From Rutidosis leptorrhynchoides (Eukaryota > Streptophyta > Magnoliopsida > Asterales > Asteraceae), in contig NC_092342.1 in assembly GCF_046630445.1 (NCBI RefSeq), positions 81,766,001 to 81,830,000 of the forward strand: a stretch of 64,000 bases of DNA. Direction: 5' to 3'. Made by a program: the position numbers and the translations under genes. This document shows positions 11,461-22,650 of this stretch, piece by piece; within the stretch, counting starts at the first letter, position 1; the number at the start of each line of letters is the position of its first letter. The notes beneath the pieces are model-generated. The model saw only the letters and a program-made list of their open reading frames with translations. It ran no database searches and was not told the origin of the DNA.

Positions 11461-14156
11461 TGTAATGACCCGAAATTTTGCGACAAAATTATACTTATGA
11501 GATTAATATTTACATAAATTAAACCATACCAACATGATAAGCAATCCAAATTGTTGAGACTTGTGTTTTTGAAAAGAGTTTTACACAACGTTTGACCGTC
11601 CAATATGACCGATGATATCACGAACTATATAACATACGATAATTATATGTTTGTGTATATATATGTATTTATATATATTTAACATGATCTAAGGATGGTT
11701 TAACATCTCATTGTGTACTAATGACAATGAGTTATAAGTATATTTTGAAACTACTAACTTAAGTTTTCAAAACGATAACTATACGTAACATTCTTTGATA
11801 TATATACTTATAATCTATAATGCTTATACATGTATCGTATATATAATGTATTTAATCACTTTTTAAGGACTTAAATATATAAAACAATATAAGTATATTC
11901 ACAAAAGATAGCTATATTTGAATTCTTGTTCCGTTTCCTCAAGATTTCTGTACGTATATCTAGGGTATATGTACCCGTATCATACCCAGCTTCTATACGT
12001 ATTTACTATTGGTATATACACATCAAATCAACATCCTAATCAACATTATTACTGCCCTAGATATGAGGTAACTAGAATTTGTCAAGTAGTATGAATTATT
12101 AGTAAGAAAACAAAATTAGGAATCCTTTTCTTTCTTTATAAACTAAAAACGTTTTTATCAATGAACACCATTTCTTCACTCCATTTTCTCATACCTACAC
12201 CCTCATTTCTCTCTCAAAATACTCCTAACTTTATACTTGATCATCTCCAAGCATTTTCCCCATCATTTAGCTTCAATTACAAGCCTTAAACACCATAAGA
12301 AAACTCTTTCAAGAACATATCAAAATAACCACCCATTTGAAGAAGTTTACTTCCAACCTTTTGATCTAACTCCACCACTCTTTGATTCCAAGATTATTTC
12401 TTATCTTTTGCAGTAACTTTGTCCAAGTAACTTGAGGTAGTAACCTTGATCATAATCTTATTCAATTCATATTCATATAGCTATCTTATTTTGTGGTATA
12501 AAATTTTAACAACAAGAACATAGTTTGAATGATTTCAAACTTGTTTGCAAACTAAATAGATTCTTCTAACTTGACTTTTAAAACACTTCAAGACCTGTAA
12601 TATATCATAATGATATGCTAACCTAACAAGATATAACTTGATTTTACAAAGAACATCTTAAAAACTGAATCTACGTCGTCGGAGTGCAACCGGGGGCTGT
12701 TTTGGGTTGGATAATTAAAAACTACCTTGAACTTTGAATTGGAAGTTTATGTTCTGGAAAAATGATATTTCTTATGAATATGTTAACACATAAAAATTTC
12801 ATGGTTTAACTCAAAGTGTAAGTATTTTTAGAAAAATGATCATTAAATGTTATTTTTATGATGGAAAATGATCACTTTCATAAGTTTCACCAAAGTTTGC
12901 CCTATAACCTATGATTTCGAATACAAACTAAGGTATTTTCAGTTCATATTCTTAAAATTTGACTCAATCCAAGGAAGTGGCAAGTTGAACCAACAAAAAC
13001 GGAGTTGTAATGAAGAAACTACGACTAAAACAAGATTGGGTATCCGAAGCTAGTTTAGCTACGAAAATATTTGGAGAAAAAGTAAATTAATCATATCTTT
13101 TCTAATTAATATGATATTTTATATATAATTACTTATGATTTGATTTTATATATTTCAGGACCACCCGTAAACAACACGAGAAGATTAATCATAAGACCTC
13201 ATGATTGTACGCAACACGTCATTTGACAACACGGTACTTTATGTACGCAACACGTCATTTGACAACATGGTACCATGGGTCGAGATTAATTCTGATCAAT
13301 ACGAATACGATGGGGTCTTTATTTATTTTATTTAAGCAACTAATTGTGGACCACTAACATCGGACTGCTAACTACGGACTAAGAAAATATTAAAAGTATT
13401 AAAAGTATATATATATGTAACGATTACTTAAAAAGAAAATATGTTGATATATTATATATATGGTTAGGTTCGTGATATCTATCGGAGACCAAGTCGAATT
13501 AAATACCTTCAAGGCAAAAGTGAGTTTCATTTGCTCCCTTTTTAATTGCTTTTGCAATATATATTTTTGGGCTGAGAATACATGCGCTGCTTTTATAAAT
13601 GTTTACAAAATAGACACAAGTACTTAAAAATATATTCTACGTTGTGTTGTACCACTGTCATATTTCCCTGTAGCTTGGTAACTACTATTTACATGGGTAT
13701 TGTAAACGCGAATCCTGTTGATAGATCTATCGGGCCTGACAACCCCAACTGGACTGAACGACCAGTATTCAACGGTTGCACAGTACTTCGTTTTGGTGAC
13801 TACACTTGGTACAATGTAGTGAGATTTCATAATAAAGGGAATATGCGACGTTGATTAAATGTTAAGTATGGTTACCAAGTGTTCAACCACTTAGAATGCT
13901 TTACATACACTTGCGAGTGTATTATGTTTATGATTATGAAATCTTGTGGTCTATTAACATATTGAAATGATTGTTATGATAAACCTATGAACTCACCAAC
14001 CTTTTGGTTGACACTTTAAAGCATGTTTATTCTCAGGTACGAATTAAGTCTTCCGCTGTGCATTTACTCAATATAAGGACATTACTTGGAGCCGATCATC
14101 GTAATGGGACCAAATGTTGATGACTTCGTCCAGGTGGATTAGGACGGGTCCTTTCA
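11461..14156 (+). repeat. 3' LTR of element A
   Basis: This LTR (about 2.7 kb) is the inverted counterpart of the element 1 LTR for most of its length; around 13160-13290 it matches the reverse complement of 7560-7690 almost perfectly. It carries the conserved block (13982-14058). The last roughly 100 bp differ from element 1, so it belongs to a related but distinct family or a recombinant. The left edge is firm and the right edge approximate. Confidence 0.75.
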
Positions 14157-14262
14157 ATAACCTATTCCGACCTGTACTCCTACAAGTCCCGCAACAAATT
14201 AAGCACACACAAAAGTCTAAGTCTAGGCACCAATCTCAAGTCACCTAAATCCCTTAGACCAT

Positions 14263-14274
14263 GCTCTGATACCA
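14263..14274 (-). other. Primer binding site of element B
   Basis: The minus strand reads TGGTATCAGAGC, a perfect complement of the initiator tRNA-Met 3' end, 2 bases from the LTR that starts at 14277. Confidence 0.9.
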
Positions 14275-14276
14275 CT

Positions 14277-16724
14277 TGTAACAACCCAACCCGATATACA
14301 AACGATCACGCGAAAATATCAATTAAAAATTTTTCTTGTACAGCATAGTGGCGCGGCGCGCCATTTTGGCCTGGAGCGGCCCTCCATTTCGGCCTGTCCC
14401 AAAAATCCAACTTAGCGAAAATGTTCGGCCACTTCCCGACGTATTTAGACAAAACGCTTTTCACAACATATTCATATATGAAAAACTAACACGTTCCATT
14501 CATAAAATAAGTTTTACGAGGCGGGGCCCACATCGACCCAAATTACCCTTTAAGTACAAAATACAAGTTTCAACCCCACAAATTTAAACACAAAATAAGA
14601 GCCGAGCATGGCGATTGGGGATACGCTACCCAATCCTAATCCAATCCAAAAGCAAGATCCTCTAAAGCAAACTACGCAAGTCCACTAGTCCCCACGCTTA
14701 CCCGATCCATCATCTCCATGCAATCTATAAAAATGTAAACAACGAGAGGGTAAGCTAATGCTTAGTAAATGTAAAGATACTATACACATACATATGCATA
14801 AAATGGGTACGCATCACCAAGCATCAAAATGGCACATACCGTCTCCGCATGGTAAACAAACTACAAGGAGCACAATACACAAAGTAGCTACACGTGACGT
14901 AATCGCCAAGCTGACGTCACAAAATTAACTACAACACAACAATAAGTATATACGCGTATATAACAAATATAATCAAACAATAACGATAAGGTTAACCCCT
15001 TAACCCAAACCACATGAAGGTTGGCCGAACTACCCGAGCCTTAGTGAATTCGCACTACCCGAGATTCACTTCCTTCACCACATCTACAACCGAGGTTGGC
15101 CGAACTACCCGAGCCTTAGTGAATTCGCACAACCCGAAATTCACCACCTTATCACCAATATGACCGAAACAACCCGAGTCATCATGAATCCGCACTAACC
15201 GAGATTCATTTCCTCAACAACAAATGCTAGCAACCCATCGCCAAAAGGGTTATCCAAAACGCTAGCCAATTCACAATACCAAGGGTAAAAACCCACAACG
15301 CATAAGCGTATCACATGGACCCGAAGCACAAGGTCCATTCTCCCACACGAACATAGAGTAAACCCGAACAAGGGTTACCCTACCACACGCACCCATCTTA
15401 CACATACACATGTGCATAGTAAATTTACACTCACCTTAAATGCCTCGATGAATGCAACCGAATAATCCGCAACACGCCAATGGAACGTACCTATTCCATT
15501 AATAACAATTACAACAACACAATTAGGGTGGATTTACAAATCAACCCAAATTGACAACTAGTGCAATTTTGACCCAAATGCACTTCCAAGCACAAACCGC
15601 GTCCAAACTAACCAATAATCACTAACACAAGTGAGAATGGTCCTAATATGCTAATTAAACCCAATCATAGGTGTTAAAAACCTATCTTGCCCAAAATGAC
15701 ACTTAAACCCTAATTTTGACCCATAAGAAGTCAACATCACGCCATTAGCAAGTTTTGACACCAAAACATATTTAACTCGGTTTTATACTTAAACTTAATC
15801 TATTTTAAGTTTATAAACCTTATTGCCTAGAAAATTGAGTCATAATCATCAACAAACCCTAATTTTGACTCTAGTCAAAATTAGTCAACCACAAGAACCC
15901 TAATGGTCTCCAAAACATCAATAATCACTAACACTAGTGATTATACACCATTTACAAGTCTTAAACATGGTTAAATCATTAACCAACCCAAAACCCTCCA
16001 AATATCAAAATAGCAAGTTTCCATAAACCCTCTTCATCAACTAAATGGGTTTTACAACAAATCAAACTCAAACCCTAACTTGAATATCAAATCTAACAAA
16101 TGAAATTCGGAGTTTGAACTTACCAATACCGCCAAAATGATGCCGTTGACGAGTAGAACAACTTTAATACTTGAGGATTGACCCGAAACACACTTCTTCT
16201 TCTCCAATTAGAGCTCTCTCTCTCTAAATCTCTCCTCTCTTTAGGGTTTGAAGATGAGAGTGTTGATGAGTGAAATGTGATCCACAATGATCAATGGATC
16301 AGTTTTGATGACCCCAAACCGACCCCAAATGAAAAGACCAAAGTACCCCTCATTTAAACCCTTTAAAAATGCTAAAAATTGCATCAGACGCAATCGGAGC
16401 GCCGCTCCATAAGGTGGAGCGCCGCTCCAACCTTTAGGTCAGTTTTCAGTAACTTGTTTTGGCCATAACTTTTTGACCGTAGCTCCGTTTTCGATGAATC
16501 AAATATCGTTGGAAACGTAATAAGATTTTCTTTCCAATTGTAACTCTTTGAAACATCAACACAAACTTTATTTGGGGTTGAAAATATGCGTACACACCTT
16601 GTCACTTCAGACAACGTCCAGTTTCCTTCGACGTTCGAGCAAGCAACACGTACGTGCTTCGTACACTTATACACACATCGTACACGATAAATACATTATG
16701 TACAATAACTATTTGGGTCTTGCA
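14277..16724 (-). repeat. 5' LTR of element B
   Basis: A 2448-bp LTR running from tgtaacaaccc to gggtcttgca. It is homologous to the LTR of element 2 in its first few hundred bases (GC-rich box, cgaggcggggcccacatcg) and at its far end (tatttgggtctt). It contains a 75-bp minisatellite (15018-15200) and two copies of the self-complementary ggagcgccgctcc (16397-16429). Confidence 0.82.
15018..15215. repeat. 75-bp minisatellite in element B LTR
   Basis: Three diverging units starting near 15018, 15093 and 15165. Each carries a ggccgaactacccgagcc-type segment followed by a gaattcgcac-type segment. It occupies roughly the place where element 2 and element C LTRs carry a different tandem repeat. 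Confidence 0.75.
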
Positions 16725-19172
16725 GTCACCTTGGAATTTGGCGAATCGAGGAGTCTTTGGGCCGTTAAACTCATGTGAGTGGGACCCGTATGACGGTGAT
16801 TGCGTTAGTGTGTTAGCGTGTTGTGGAGTATAGGGTAACATTCCTAACGGAATACCCCTTGTTGTAGTGGTTGTGTCGATATATGGAAGGATGTAAGACT
16901 TGGTGTTTCCAAGCACCTCTTAGTGTTAGACGGAAGGGTTCGTTAGGCTATATCGTTTGGCATGTGGAAATTACGGGTAGCGTGTGATTGCTAGTAACTT
17001 TTGATGAGATAATAACCCGTAAGGTTTGTCAGGTAGGTATGACTTCGGGTCATTATTGTCGAGAGATGGGTGACATTAGGTGTATGGAACCAAAGATCGA
17101 GTTTCTAAATCTCGGTAGAATGTGGTGGGAGTCTGCATGACACGGCGTCAGGTGCCCCCTTATACCTGCTAGTGTGATGTTCAACTCTGGTGATGGTGTG
17201 AGCACTTTGTGCTTAGGGTGTCCGTGAGATACCCTTAGAAGCGGCGGAGATTACAAGAGTGATCGACGAGTGATAGTAATTCGACAGTTGCGAAAGTCGA
17301 ATTTAAGAGCATTGCGGTAAATACTTCTAATGAAGTGACGGATGAGCGAATCTGGTTTCTCTTAAGTGATAGATGGGTAAAGATGACCAGTGAGCCGGTG
17401 ACGGACTTAATGTTCGGTTAGGCCGAAGATTATGATAAAGTATTGATATTGCGGTCGATGCAATTATTGTGTCGGATTGGCCACTCTTCTCCATGAGAGT
17501 GAGCAATTGTTGATAAAGGTTCGTTGCGTAGAAGGTCAGGAGATCTCGTCTGAGATGCACGATTGAATAAGCGGAGTGGCATATGCCTAATCATGGAGGC
17601 GTATGTGGTACTTTAGTGGAGTTCAATTTGCGGATGATGAAGGACTGTTGATTGTAGTTGTGGTATGAAGGTGCGATGTCGTCGCATGTACGACATCTCA
17701 AGTGATTGAGTATGACGGCTCTAAGAGCCTAAGGTGAATTTGCAGTGATTTGGTGTGTATGACCAACGATGAGAATGGTCATGTGTCTCATGAAATAAGA
17801 ATTTCGCGGGATGTTATCATCTTGGCGGTGAGAATGTGGAGCTGAATCCTAAGTGGGGGAGTTTTACTGCCGCCTGAAGGAGCTCCGGTGGTGTTAGATC
17901 AAGTGAAGTGTAAGACTTCCTATGTAAGGTGGTCGTGTAGTACCAAAGTGCGTTATGAGACCAAGTGTGAAGTTTAAGATCACAGAAGTGAGAGAATGTA
18001 ATTGTCGTTACGGGTGCTCTCGTGATGTAAATTTGGGTGGGTGTGAAACCCGGATAGTACTGTTGAGTATGTACGGGCTCGATTTCGTGATGGATACCGT
18101 ATTTTCCCTTTCGGGAAACGTGGTCGTGAAAATTGTCAGTGGATTATTCCACTTTATGGATGATTGTGAGGCGGGGAGTGCCGGTTCCGATTGTCTCACA
18201 TAGAGACACGCGGATGTTGTTTGTTTGCAAGAGTGTGTTTCCTAGTATTGTGACCCGTTGAATGCATTAAATGTCGAGACCATCCTTAACGGACGGTCTA
18301 GGTTGGAGGATTCACCAGACGTTGGTGGATATTTTTGTGGGTCACGTGACGAATTGTGAATTGTGGTGATGATAATTCGCTGTTGATGTGATTCTAGTAC
18401 ATGAATAGTTTTCATGCTAGTGCTAGGAAGCCGTATTGTATGGATGTGTTGTAGGGTTTAGGGGAGAAACCCTGTGTCGAGTGTTGATGTTTCATCTAAC
18501 TCGTGGTGTATTATTGTCATCCTGGATTAATCCAGAGACTGATGGTCGTGTGCGGATCGATTGATGGAAAAATTTGTGTCCCTAGCGTGATTATTTCGTG
18601 ATACCGAAATTTCTTCGTTGAAAGAATAACCTGGATAAGGTGACGGTAAGAAGCGCTCATCAGGGGAGTGTATCGATTGCCCTATTGGCATCGACTTGTA
18701 GAACTGAAAATTTTGGGTTGTATGGGATGCAAAAAAATGTTTGCGCATAAGCAGATGTGCGACCGTTGAGTGGTACATTTATGGACCGTTGAAGTACAAG
18801 GTTTAACACGACATGGATCCTTCTCGATTTGGATTAATGCAAGATTTGGTTCACGGCGTAGTGGATTTAGTAGATCGCGTTGGGTGATATGGTTATGGAT
18901 GTAGCTTGTTGCGAGTTGTAGCCGAGAGAATTTGAAGGGATATATGGTGTTTTCCGTATTTCCTAAGTGGGCATTTTGGGCGTTGATCGTATGAGATACC
19001 GCTTGTTGCGGTAATGCACGCTAGTGATTATTAGCGTGTGGTGAGATATTCATGTTAATGGAATTGTTATGGACATCGAGTTTGGGTGTGTGTCAGAGGA
19101 CCATAGAGTGTGGGTCCGGTTGGTTAAGTGACGGAGATCACGGGGACGTGGTCCAGTTTAAGTGGGGAGAGT
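16725..19172 (+). mobile_element. Element C: internal 3' region (plus strand)
   Basis: About 2.4 kb, richer in G than its surroundings on the plus strand, with no gag, protease, RT, RNase H or integrase motif that I can find. It ends in a polypurine tract (aagtggggagagt) at about 19160-19172 directly before an LTR, so it is the 3' untranslated part of a plus-strand gypsy element whose 5' part is displaced by element B. The ORF at 17955-18203 has no recognisable protein. Confidence 0.68.
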
Positions 19173-20572
19173 TGTAAGATTCTGAATTTTGTGCGTCAGA
19201 AAATGTTCCTGAAAGTGTCGATAAATGTGCGCAGCAGAAAGTGCCACTAAAAGTGAACCTAACACTTATGCATTTTCAGAATTTGCATCAGAATTAGAGT
19301 CAGACAATTTCAGTCCCTACATTTTAGAATCAGAATCAGATACAACACTGAGCAGCGCCACGGGCTAAAGCATGAATTGAAGGTCCGGGTTTTGAGATGT
19401 GTCGATGTCATTTTTTAGTTTTAAGTCGCGCCGCGGGCTAAAGCTGCAGCTGATGCTGAATTCGTTTTTAAAGGTTAAATGAGGGGTATAATTATCTTTT
19501 CGCATGTGGACGAGTTTTTGCCCATAAAACTGACCCAAACCTTATCCCAACCTCATTTTCATCCACTTTTCTTCACCCTCACACACATCAAACCCTAGAG
19601 AGAGAGTGGGGGGTTCTAGAGAGAGAATTAGGGATTTGGGGAAGAAGAAGTGTGATTCGGGTCAGGTCTCAAGAGTTAAAGTTGTTCACCTCGTTCACGG
19701 CTACGTTGTGGTAGTGTTGGTAAGTTCTAACTCCGAATTTAATTGTTTAAGGTTCTTGCTCATGTATGGGGTTTGAGCTAGTTAGGGTTATAAACCCCAT
19801 TTCTCATGAAATTGGGGGTTTTGTTGAATGTAATGTGTAAGTAAACCCGATTATTGTGGGTTTAGGTTTTGATGACGAATTTGGAAGTATTTATCATGGT
19901 TTTGGGTGTTAGTCACTAGTTTGTAAGTGTATTGGTGATTTTGATGTTCTTAAGAACAAGTTTGCTAGTCAAAATGGGTGTTGACTTGGTTTGGAGTCAA
20001 AATGAGTTTTGAGTCAAGTTTTGGTGAATCAGGTATGTAAATACTTGGTTTAAGTGTTAATTGGTATTTTGAAAATATAATCACTAGCCGTTAGTGATTT
20101 TGGACGGTTTTGGTGACTTGTGTCAAAATGCATAAATTGAATTGGGTCAAATTTGACGATGACACTAGTTTTGGTCAAATGGATGTTTAAACATTTGTGT
20201 TAAGCGTTAAATGATGTTTTCAGATGTAATTACCCCTGAGAAGTAATTTTGGGTTAAAATGATATTTTAACATAAGTCAAACGTGGTCAAAAGCAATATG
20301 AGTCAATATTGCACGTGTTGGGGTTTTTGGTGTAATTGGCGTTTGAAATAATTACTATCTAAGTAGTAATTTGGTGTTAAGGCCTAAGTTGGTCTAATTG
20401 GTGTCAAGTATAATTTGGGTTAAGTTATGCTTGTTTGAATGGGTCGGAATTACCACCCGTAGTAGTAATTGGTGAAGTCCATTTTAGGTGTCTAAATGAG
20501 CGGGTTGTTGAGGTAGGTAGAAACACTTGGTTAAGGGTGTTGGCGCCAAATTCTCTTGTAGAGAATGTATGT
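19173..20572 (+). repeat. 3' LTR of element C, first part
   Basis: Starts tgtaagattctg after the PPT and runs to the insertion point of element 2. The LTR resumes at 43047 after the target duplication tatgt (20568-20572 and 43042-43046). The combined length is about 2.44 kb. GC-rich boxes occur near 19355 and 19425. Confidence 0.8.
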
Positions 20573-20650
20573 TGTAACGACCCAAACCAAAACACAAACG
20601 AACCCGCGGAAAATATCAAATAAAAAAAAATTGCTGGAACAGCATATGGG

Positions 20651-20741
20651 GCAGTGCGCCAGAAGGCCGCGCGGCGCGCCAGAAGGGCCGCGCGGCGCGC
20701 CAGAAGGCCGCACGGCGCGCCAGAAGGCCGCGCGGCGCGCC
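20651..20741. repeat. GC-rich 20-bp VNTR in element 2 3' LTR
   Basis: About four units of agaaggccgcgcggcgcgcc with small changes. The 5' LTR of the same element (27607-27638) has only one full unit. The repeat contains the palindrome ggcgcgcc and strongly GC-rich self-complementary strings in an otherwise AT-rich LTR. Confidence 0.88.
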
Positions 20742-21433
20742 ATTCTGGTCTGTCCCAAAAGTCTTGAAATGCTAAAAAGATTGGCTACTTCCCGACATAA
20801 TTAGACAAAACGCTTTTAACAACATATTCAAATATGTAAAACTAACACAATCCATTAATAAAATGAGTTTTATGAAGCGGGGCCCACATCGGCCGTTTTA
20901 CGAGTTTAATTCAAAATATGAGTTTCGACCATCAAAAAGTTTAAGTACCAAACTACACTACGAGCATGGTGTTTGGGATTAAACTACCCAAGTCTCAGTC
21001 AAACCCCAACAGCTAAATATCCCAAAAGCATTCTCTAACAACGACGGGATCTTTAATCCAAGATGATGCCCTTACCCTTGTCCACAACCGAACCTATAAA
21101 AAGGTAAACAACGAGAGGGTAAGCAAAGCTTAGTGAATGCAATAATTATACACATACATATATAATATACCTACTTGCAAATCACTTACTCAAACACTGC
21201 ATACATGCTAGCAACACAATTAGCTTATAATCTCGAATACAAGCTAGAAATCTCCAATACCACAAGCTAGCATAGCAACGCATATAATATAATTCGAATA
21301 ATATAGTATGCTTACACTTACAACATAAATAACCATGGTTAACCAATCGTACAAGGGAATGGCGCTCTCGAAAACGCCATCGGTGTTCATAACATCCGTT
21401 AGGGTACTTAACACTTCGTATCACTAACCCCTA

Positions 21434-21648
21434 GGGTGGCACCTTAACACCTCGGTACTTCACCCCGAGTGGCATCTTAACACCTCGATGCTTCACTCAT
21501 TATTTTACGGATTGGTGTCTTAACACCTCGACACTACACCCCTAGGTGGCATCTTAACACCTCGATGCTTCACCCCGAGTGGCATCTTAACACCTCGATG
21601 CTTCACTCATTACGTGAAACATGGTTTCTTAGCACCTCGACACTTCAC
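21434..21648. repeat. Minisatellite in element 2 3' LTR
   Basis: Repeated ggcatcttaacacctcgatg-like units, each followed by a cttcac segment and separated by variable spacers. Counterparts are at 28331-28542 in the 5' LTR and, inverted, at 43204-43408 in element C. Confidence 0.85.
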
Positions 21649-22650
21649 ATCTCACGCTACAATAAATAAATACATTATATACCTACGCATATAATCATTC
21701 CACTCACCTTACGCCTTCGGTGAATCGATAAACCAAGCTTGAAACTTCAAGGTAATGCACCTATTAAAAAGTACATATAATCAATCAACCATTCAAGTTG
21801 GTCAAACCCACAATACTCACCACTACTAGGTCATTTTGACCCATTTGGACACTTAACCCTAAAATTGGGTCATCTTTCGCCAAAACCTTAACGTTAGCCA
21901 AGTTGGGTCTTAAAACACCTTTTAACACTAGGTTTATGCATTAATCACAACCGTTAATTAACTTAGGTCCATTTTGACCCATTTGACCAATTTAAAGTCA
22001 ACATACCCATTTCGGGTCATCCACTAATCCACTTAACACCCATTTACATATATATCGGTGTTCTAGCAATTCACTAACTACTCAAGGTTCATTAACAACA
22101 ATTAATACTTGAAAAACCCTAGTTAGTCATCTTTGAGTCAACATAACCCAAATTCACCCATAACACTCAATTTACTAACAAATGGGTTTTAGGTTCATCA
22201 CTTACCCCAAACCCTAACCCATAATCAAATTAAAATCAAGATTAGAGCATACCACTATCACCAAAACGTAGCTAGAGGAAAGATGAACAACTTTGAAACT
22301 CGCACTAAGACCCGATTCAACCTCCTTCTTCCTTTAATGGAGCTTTCTCACTCTAGAACCTCATCTCTCTCTATAATTTAATGGAAGATGATTAAGTGGG
22401 TGGAAATGGAGTAAATGAGGCTCCAACAACTGATCCCAAGCCTTAAAGTCGGATTCCTTGTGATTTTACCAATTTGCCCTCAAAATATCTAATTAAAAGG
22501 AATCTGTCACAGAACAATGGTGCGGTGCGCCAAAAGGCCGCGCGGCGCGCCAAACGCCCAGACCGGATTCTGCCTTCTTTTAAATTATGAAACGAACACC
22601 CACACTTCAAAGATCATATTTACACATATGTACGGTGAAATATTTGGGTC

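Larger units (their letters stand above)
9370..14156 (+). mobile_element. Element A: 3' part of a plus-strand Ty3/gypsy element
   Basis: The part from 9370 to 11460 is non-coding and resembles the long 3' UTR of a gypsy element. It ends in the same hairpin plus PPT as elements 1 and 3 (11424-11460). The LTR that follows starts TGTAATGACCC at 11461 and ends near 14156. The 5' half (LTR, gag, pol) is absent from the window; because element 1 abuts it at 9370, the missing half may lie left of the window. The right edge, ca at 14155-14156 followed by ataac, is an estimate. Confidence 0.7.
14157..16724 (-). mobile_element. Element B: leader and 5' LTR of a minus-strand gypsy element, related to element 2
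   Basis: The leader at about 14157-14276 matches the leader of element 2 (27413-27529), including the primer binding site, and the LTR follows at 14277. The gag-pol part is missing here because element A abuts the leader; it may lie beyond the left window edge if A was inserted into B. B in turn probably sits in element C, whose 3' UTR continues from 16725. Confidence 0.75.

Noticed and set aside
17955-18203. 82-codon ORF in the internal region of element C
   Set aside because: No recognisable protein; an equally long antisense ORF overlaps it.
21434-21648. Regularly spaced repeats that could suggest a CRISPR array
   Set aside because: Plant LTR minisatellite with imperfect units and repeat-like spacers; also duplicated in the partner LTR.
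22195-22225. Telomere-like ccctaa strings in the element 2 and element B LTRs
   Set aside because: Isolated units, not a tandem (CCCTAAA)n array.
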